Shown here: piece by piece, positions 62,601 through 64,000 of the stretch
Numbering within the stretch: the stretch's first letter is position 1
How the letters are laid out: every line of letters starts with the position of its first letter
From: Acanthopleura granulata
Lineage: Eukaryota; Mollusca; Polyplacophora; Chitonida; Chitonidae
DNA: 64,000 nt
Assembly: GCA_016165875.1 (NCBI GenBank)
Contig: JABBOT010000002.1
Span: 17,996,120-18,060,119, forward strand
Direction of reading: 5' to 3'
Notes under the pieces: model-generated
Told to the model about the DNA's origin: nothing
What the model saw: the letters and a program-made list of their open reading frames with translations, nothing else
Database searches by the model: none
Translations under genes and position numbers: made by a program

Positions 62601-63232
62601 GGTGTAAGGCCCCTGACCAATATTAGGTCGCCTGTTTGAACCAGTGAATACCATGGGCAGGAGGTTTGTTTGGTTTCTGACAAAGGGTTGTGCTTTACTC
62701 TGGCCATTCCAGTTGCTCTACCCACAAATCAGACTGCTGTCATGTAGTAAAAGTGAACATTCTTGAGTTTGGCATTACTACACCGATCAAACAAATACAG
62801 AAATATTTCTCTATCTAACAAAATGACTACAACTCATATGTTTACTTGGAATTACACTTTTTCGGTTAAGCATACAGATTCTAGTGCTATCAGCACTCAC
62901 TGCCACATTTCCACATGCACACACATCTACACTGCTCATTTCATCTTTTTCTCCATTAAAGTTAGAAAAAAGAATATATGCATTATGTATGGATATACAT
63001 GCACCAATATTTTATGGTGTGTTATATGGAGAAACCACAAAGTAACTCACACTGTGTTTGGTTGACACCTATAATAACTGGTACACCCACTATGGTTGTA
63101 TTTGTCGTGTCCACCTGGATTACTGCAGACATTGTCGAAGCCCTGAGTAAGGCCTCTCTGACTGCCTCCATCCTCTGAGGGTTGACATTCACGTTCAGGA
63201 CGACATCATGTTGTACAATCAGCGAGCCATTT
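32550..63232 (-). CDS. Module B: SEA / mucin / GCC2-GCC3 / NIDO / AMOP / VWD / multi-EGF protein, 32 exons, partial at both ends
   Basis: Thirty-two exons totalling 6005 nt (about 2000 residues) join in one open frame, with phases matching at every junction and GT-AG borders throughout except one GC donor. Domain order is SEA (second half), Cys-rich exon, Thr-rich mucin, four GCC2/GCC3 Cys modules, NIDO, AMOP, VWD, Ig-like/EGF linker and about 15 EGF modules. The NIDO-AMOP-VWD core is characteristic of MUC4-like mucins and of Drosophila Mesh, so an extracellular role in epithelial adhesion, junctions or a mucous or matrix layer is inferred. The 5' exons (signal peptide, first half of SEA) lie beyond 64000. 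The 3' end is not defined: the last exon found ends in phase 1 and could splice to module A. No promoter or poly(A) site was identified. Confidence 0.85.
33204..33718. repeat. 74-bp minisatellite, 7 units (copy B)
   Basis: The same array as in copy A but 518 bp shorter, exactly seven units of 74 bp. The flanks align with constant offsets of 32256 (left) and 31738 (right). Confidence 0.93.
33646..33768 (-). CDS. Module B EGF exon 25 (calcium-binding), parent of the 74-bp array
   Basis: 123 nt, phase 1-1. [20 protein letters not shown] then [19 protein letters not shown]. Its last 58 nt plus the first 16 nt of the intron (donor GTAAAC) are repeated in tandem downstream, so six more copies of its 5' splice site follow in this module. 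Confidence 0.87.
34002..34127 (-). CDS. Module B EGF exon 24 (calcium-binding)
   Basis: 126 nt, phase 1-1. [20 protein letters not shown] then [20 protein letters not shown] and C. Protein identical to copy A. Confidence 0.88.
35128..35376 (-). CDS. Module B double EGF exon 23
   Basis: 249 nt, phase 1-1. A laminin-type EGF ([33 protein letters not shown]) then an EGF ([36 protein letters not shown]). Same organisation as exon 18, which suggests an older internal duplication of the EGF region. Protein identical to copy A. Confidence 0.9.
37312..37472 (+). mobile_element. Truncated SINE, 3' part (copy B)
   Basis: Same insertion as 5575-5735, inherited through the duplication. Confidence 0.7.
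37578..37839 (+). mobile_element. tRNA-derived SINE, near full length (copy B)
   Basis: Orthologous position to the copy A element, with few substitutions. Confidence 0.85.
37981..38103 (-). CDS. Module B EGF exon 22 (calcium-binding)
   Basis: 123 nt, phase 1-1. [20 protein letters not shown] then [20 protein letters not shown]. Copy A ends NQSVC. Confidence 0.88.
38831..38947 (-). CDS. Module B EGF exon 21 (non-calcium type)
   Basis: 117 nt, phase 1-1. [20 protein letters not shown] then [18 protein letters not shown]. Six cysteines but no D-x-D/N-E-C start. Confidence 0.85.
39382..39507 (-). CDS. Module B EGF exon 20 (calcium-binding)
   Basis: 126 nt, phase 1-1. [20 protein letters not shown] then [20 protein letters not shown]. 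Identical in protein to copy A. Confidence 0.88.
40164..40456. mobile_element. MITE-like element (copy B)
   Basis: Same insertion as 8439-8731, with the palindrome at 40416-40429. Confidence 0.6.
41655..41774 (-). CDS. Module B EGF exon 19 (calcium-binding)
   Basis: 120 nt, phase 1-1. [19 protein letters not shown] then [18 protein letters not shown]. The donor GTGAGA runs straight into a run of G. Confidence 0.88.
41833..41852. repeat. (TA)n microsatellite, copy B
   Basis: Shorter allele of the copy A tract. Confidence 0.93.
42547..42792 (-). CDS. Module B double EGF exon 18
   Basis: 246 nt, phase 1-1. A laminin-type EGF ([33 protein letters not shown]) followed by a second EGF ([34 protein letters not shown]). 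One exon holds two modules, as in exon 23. Copy A has LQECID. Confidence 0.9.
43489..43605 (-). CDS. Module B EGF exon 17 (calcium-binding)
   Basis: 117 nt, phase 1-1. [20 protein letters not shown] then [19 protein letters not shown]. Copy A has FACSC. Confidence 0.87.
43930..44052 (-). CDS. Module B EGF exon 16 (non-calcium type)
   Basis: 123 nt, phase 1-1. [20 protein letters not shown] then [20 protein letters not shown]. It lacks the D-x-D/N-E-C start. The intron downstream begins near a long G-run on this strand. Confidence 0.86.
44731..44856 (-). CDS. Module B EGF exon 15 (calcium-binding)
   Basis: 126 nt, phase 1-1. [16 protein letters not shown] then [19 protein letters not shown]. 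The upstream intron next to its acceptor carries the 36-37 bp minisatellite. The donor, GTAGCC, is weak but shared with copy A. Confidence 0.86.
44859..45370. repeat. 36-37 bp intron minisatellite (copy B)
   Basis: Same two subtypes as copy A, also with five 37-bp units (45184-45365); one unit is 36 bp. The junction between the subtypes differs in sequence from copy A. Confidence 0.85.
45452..45571 (-). CDS. Module B EGF exon 14 (calcium-binding)
   Basis: 120 nt, phase 1-1. [19 protein letters not shown] then [18 protein letters not shown]: six cysteines and a DVNEC calcium-binding start. Counterpart in A is 13867-13748. Confidence 0.88.
45717..46170. repeat. TACACCTCA palindromic intron with an 82-bp duplication (copy B)
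   Basis: The 16-bp palindrome occurs at 45719-45734 and again at 45801-45816. The 82-bp unit between them is duplicated here and single in copy A. Confidence 0.8.
46367..46534 (-). CDS. Module B Cys-rich/EGF-like linker exon 2
   Basis: 168 nt, phase 1-1. Encodes [40 protein letters not shown] and [11 protein letters not shown]. An atypical EGF module with a long insert between the third and fourth cysteines. Copy A has CRDYH and YVLNADKT. Confidence 0.83.
   Translation of the reverse strand, partial: GPIVTRTTTCAWRGPVLKALLAQTTIPPRLPTLASCMSVVTVPRAISSTQTKPSA
47357..47535 (-). CDS. Module B EGF-like linker exon 1
   Basis: 179 nt, phase 2 in, phase 1 out. Encodes [34 protein letters not shown] and [10 protein letters not shown]. 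The C-x2-C-N-x-HG-x-C and C-x-C-x2-GWTG motifs mark an EGF-like module with a long second loop. Confidence 0.85.
47929..48148 (-). CDS. Module B Ig-like post-VWD exon
   Basis: 220 nt, phase 1 in, phase 2 out. Encodes [40 protein letters not shown] and IIWTPAS. Strand-rich with several N-x-S/T sites. It resembles the Ig-like segment between VWD and EGF in MUC4-like proteins. Copy A differs by L/P in DNIxGLS. Confidence 0.82.
48720..48965 (-). CDS. Module B post-VWD (C8-like) exon with probable GC donor
   Basis: 246 nt, phase 1-1 if it ends at CTGCCG|GCAAGT, a GC-AG donor. Encodes [24 protein letters not shown] and [20 protein letters not shown]. The SSVFTY and C-x4-C-I-YD motifs follow VWD in MUC4-like proteins. 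Copy A has V-to-A and T-to-S changes only. The nearest GT (GTACAC in A) is out of phase and absent here, which is why the GC donor was chosen. Confidence 0.75.
49297..49494 (-). CDS. Module B VWD domain, exon 3
   Basis: 198 nt, phase 1-1. Encodes [40 protein letters not shown] and NFGQQ. The GLLG-x-x-DGN-x-x-N-D-F motif with a following PNG is diagnostic of VWD in the MUC4/Mesh group. Confidence 0.9.
49893..50021 (-). CDS. Module B VWD domain, exon 2
   Basis: 129 nt, phase 1-1. Encodes [20 protein letters not shown] then [20 protein letters not shown], the middle strands of VWD. Copy A exon is 18240-18112. Confidence 0.85.
50047..50314 (-). mobile_element. tRNA-derived SINE (copy B)
   Basis: Same insertion as 18266-18533; several substitutions in the head. 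Confidence 0.82.
50868..51116 (-). CDS. Module B VWD domain, exon 1 (intact)
   Basis: 249 nt, phase 1-1. Encodes [47 protein letters not shown] and [25 protein letters not shown]-x-TLD-x-x-x-YTFNG is the classic start of von Willebrand factor D. Bases 50944-50960 are missing from copy A, where the frame is broken; the open frame here shows this copy is the ancestral state. Confidence 0.93.
51655..51874 (-). CDS. Module B AMOP domain, exon 2
   Basis: 220 nt, phase 0 in, phase 1 out. Encodes [39 protein letters not shown] and [16 protein letters not shown]. The two CC pairs, D-x-x-P-L/F-x-x-CC and RP-x2-C are diagnostic of AMOP. Confidence 0.92.
52839..53079 (+). mobile_element. Second type of tRNA-derived SINE (copy B)
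   Basis: Same insertion as 21030-21270. Confidence 0.72.
53112..53368 (-). CDS. Module B AMOP domain, exon 1
   Basis: 257 nt, phase 1 in, phase 0 out (GTGAGT). Encodes [20 protein letters not shown], then [25 protein letters not shown] and [11 protein letters not shown]. The C-x-x-W followed by a L-P-x-CPCTL motif marks the start of AMOP. A SINE begins immediately after the donor in the intron. Confidence 0.87.
54135..54342 (-). CDS. Module B NIDO domain, exon 3
   Basis: 208 nt, phase 0 in, phase 1 out. Encodes [20 protein letters not shown] then [12 protein letters not shown] and [10 protein letters not shown], the C-terminal strands of NIDO ([13 protein letters not shown]). Copy A has I instead of R in DFSxSYAL. 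Confidence 0.87.
54917..55116 (-). mobile_element. Degenerate SINE next to the NIDO exon 2 donor (copy B)
   Basis: Same insertion as 23101-23300. Confidence 0.78.
55143..55460 (-). CDS. Module B NIDO domain, exon 2
   Basis: 318 nt, phase 0-0. Encodes [38 protein letters not shown] and [19 protein letters not shown]. The NG-Y/L-V-x-x-G strand, the IAPFWTD segment and a W-x-V/I-V-x-W motif are hallmarks of NIDO. The protein is identical to copy A across this exon. Confidence 0.9.
56301..56413 (-). CDS. Module B NIDO domain, exon 1
   Basis: 113 nt, phase 1 in, phase 0 out at a GTTAGT donor. Encodes [20 protein letters not shown] then [15 protein letters not shown], the N-terminal part of a nidogen-like (NIDO) domain, joined in frame to [10 protein letters not shown] of the next exon. 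Confidence 0.8.
56925..57083 (-). CDS. Module B GCC2/GCC3 Cys module 4
   Basis: 159-nt phase 1-1 exon. Encodes [40 protein letters not shown] and TSKDECV. This is the first exon inside the duplicated block; the copy A exon is 25267-25109 and differs at a few residues. Confidence 0.82.
57534..57618 (+). mobile_element. SINE 3' fragment (copy B)
   Basis: Same fragment as 25718-25802. Confidence 0.68.
57743..57926 (-). mobile_element. SINE, partial (copy B)
   Basis: Same insertion as 25927-26110. Confidence 0.76.
58386..58545 (-). mobile_element. SINE, partial (module B only)
   Basis: GTGTTTTACGCCGTACTCAA, GAATATTTCACCTATACGAC and GGGGAAACCCACGACCATCC. It lies about 120 bp outside the right end of the duplicated block and is not in copy A. 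Confidence 0.8.
58643..58810 (-). CDS. Module B GCC2/GCC3 Cys module 3
   Basis: 168-nt phase 1-1 exon. Encodes [20 protein letters not shown], then [18 protein letters not shown] and VGCN. It lies 376 bp upstream of the end of the duplicated block at 58267 and is absent from module A. Confidence 0.8.
59235..59396 (-). CDS. Module B GCC2/GCC3 Cys module 2
   Basis: 162-nt phase 1-1 exon. Encodes [36 protein letters not shown] and [13 protein letters not shown], a complete ephrin-receptor-like Cys module with the usual GTY and C-x2-CP elements. It has no counterpart in module A. Confidence 0.8.
59933..60100 (-). CDS. Module B GCC2/GCC3 Cys module 1
   Basis: 168-nt phase 1-1 exon. Encodes [18 protein letters not shown], then a GYY motif, [15 protein letters not shown] and SPSNC. 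The C-x-P-G-x(n)-C-x2-C-x2-G-x-Y pattern is that of the ephrin-receptor-like GCC2/GCC3 module. It follows the mucin exon directly and has no counterpart in module A. Confidence 0.8.
60101..60623. other. Intron between mucin exon and GCC2/GCC3 module 1
   Basis: 523 bp; nothing recognised apart from splice sites. Confidence 0.6.
60624..61351 (-). CDS. Module B Thr/Pro/Ser-rich mucin exon with 24-residue repeats
   Basis: 728-nt exon, phase 2 in, phase 1 out at CTCCAG|GTACAAC. Nearly all residues are T, P, S, A, G or V. About eight tandem repeats of roughly 24 residues run from [20 protein letters not shown] onward, each with a TTES core and a PDTG or RDTG end; one repeat is shortened to 18 residues. 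This composition is typical of a densely O-glycosylated mucin stalk. The equivalent exon in module A has only 56 nt. The chosen donor is the only one near the end giving the phase the next exon needs. Confidence 0.8.
61352..62089. other. Intron upstream of the mucin exon
   Basis: 738 bp; nothing recognised. Confidence 0.6.
62090..62177 (-). CDS. Module B small Cys-rich exon after SEA
   Basis: 88 nt, phase 1 in and phase 2 out (GTAAGT donor). Encodes [19 protein letters not shown] then LSENSTISC, with four cysteines in a compact C-x3-C-x5-C-x8-C pattern. The same exon, diverged, exists in module A at 28285-28186, where CDW and PC are conserved. I do not recognise a named domain; it links SEA to the mucin stretch. 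Confidence 0.65.
62300..62650. repeat. 58-bp minisatellite, about six units
   Basis: Anchor positions 62314, 62372, 62430, 62488, 62546 and 62604 are spaced exactly 58 bp. Consensus pieces are GTGAAGCCCTTGACCAATAT and AGGTCGCCTGTTTGAACCAG. It lies in the intron between the SEA and small Cys-rich exons of module B. Confidence 0.88.
63051..63232 (-). CDS. Module B SEA domain, second half
   Basis: Enters in phase 2 after a CCCACAG acceptor and ends phase 1 at GTGAGT. It encodes [16 protein letters not shown], then an amphipathic stretch [12 protein letters not shown] and [15 protein letters not shown]. The NGS-hydrophobic start of the strand matches the SEA-domain G-S-x-x-V site, where many SEA mucins cleave themselves. 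The first half must lie upstream, probably beyond the window. The aligned exon in module A is 29772-29594. Confidence 0.7.
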
Positions 63233-64000
63233 CTGTGGGATAACAGAGCAAGTGTTCAGGATTGTGTTAGCATGTCTTTCAACTTTATGTATGTTTCTGA
63301 AAGTTCGGAAGATGAGACGTCCAAATTAAAATTCCTGCAGCATCATATTTCAGGACAAAATTTGAGTTTTACCAACGTACTAGTAATTTACACGGGACTT
63401 GTTTAACGAAAATATCGAGCAGATGTACCATTTCTCTTTAAACTTGTGCTTTGAGTACGTAACTCTGAAATTTTCAAAATATTAACAGTCAAACAAAAAT
63501 GAATGCAGTTTCTTTCTTGCTGAAATTCTATTTTTAGAAACACAATTTAAACTGTGGTGTTTTATAAAGAACATTGAACAAGCCCTAGCAGAATGTGACA
63601 TTTGAAAGGTGTACATGTCCCTCCTTTATAAGAAGTACTTAATGGTCATTCATAGTATAATGATGTTCATGCTTTAGAGCATTTTCATCAAAGGTGAAAC
63701 ATCAGCAGATAGTAATGTGTAAAGGCCCCAAAAACTTTGTGAATGGTAATCAAAGCTACCCAAGTAAGCTGGCAATGTCTAATTACACGTGAAGATGTAT
63801 AATTACCATTTCACACGTACATCACTGGAAGGTATGTAACTACCCAAATTCTTGTAATTTTTGGAACACTTGATGTGCCCTTTTAGCTAACATTCTTGTA
63901 CATTTAATGCCAATTGGGGTGCAAAGTTACTTTTTTCTCCCAATATAAGACCATCTAGGAGAGAAATGTAATATTTTGCCTTCACTTTGACTATCATCTG
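63233..64000. other. Upstream intron sequence of module B
   Basis: 768 bp; no exon for the first half of the SEA domain was recognised, so it probably lies beyond the window. Confidence 0.5.

Noticed and set aside
1..64000. CRISPR arrays, operons, rRNA genes or prophage
   Set aside because: The tandem repeats have no spacers, the genes are intron-rich and animal-like, and no rRNA similarity was seen.

Overview
The window is eukaryotic and AT-rich, with small exons in long introns, canonical splice sites and many tRNA-derived SINEs with (TAAA)n tails of a kind common in molluscs and relatives. A marine lophotrochozoan, most likely a mollusc, is my best guess; the species cannot be fixed from the sequence. 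All genes I can support are on the minus strand, so they read from high to low coordinates.

The locus encodes very large extracellular or membrane mucin-like proteins with the NIDO-AMOP-VWD core of the MUC4 / Drosophila Mesh type, followed by a long series of EGF domains. It is present twice as a tandem repeat with a period of about 32 kb. Module B (right, upstream in transcription) spans 63232 to 32550. Its order is the second half of a SEA domain, a small Cys-rich exon, a 728-bp Thr-rich mucin exon (24-residue repeats), four GCC2/GCC3 (ephrin-receptor-like) Cys modules, NIDO, AMOP, VWD, an Ig-like/linker region and about 15 EGF modules. Module A (left, downstream) spans 31062 to 294. It has a full SEA domain, a possible extra Cys-rich exon, the small Cys-rich exon, a 56-bp PTS exon, only one GCC2/GCC3 module, and then the same NIDO-to-EGF series.

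The 26 exons from the last GCC2/GCC3 module to the last visible EGF, with all their introns, lie in a near-identical block: 1-26457 in A and 32257-58267 in B. The left end of the block is outside the window. I predicted 63 supported exons plus one candidate; reading phases agree at every junction within both modules. The last EGF exon of B ends in phase 1 and the first SEA exon of A begins in phase 1. I see no stop, membrane anchor or signal peptide between them, so the two modules may belong to one giant gene.

Notable events are: a 17-bp deletion that frameshifts the first VWD exon of copy A only; a 74-bp minisatellite that repeats an EGF exon end together with its 5' splice site (14 units in A, 7 in B); a second, 37-bp array carrying an acceptor-like motif; a probable GC-AG intron; several intron minisatellites; a MITE-like element; and three related SINE families. 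Neither the start nor the end of the gene or genes lies in the window.
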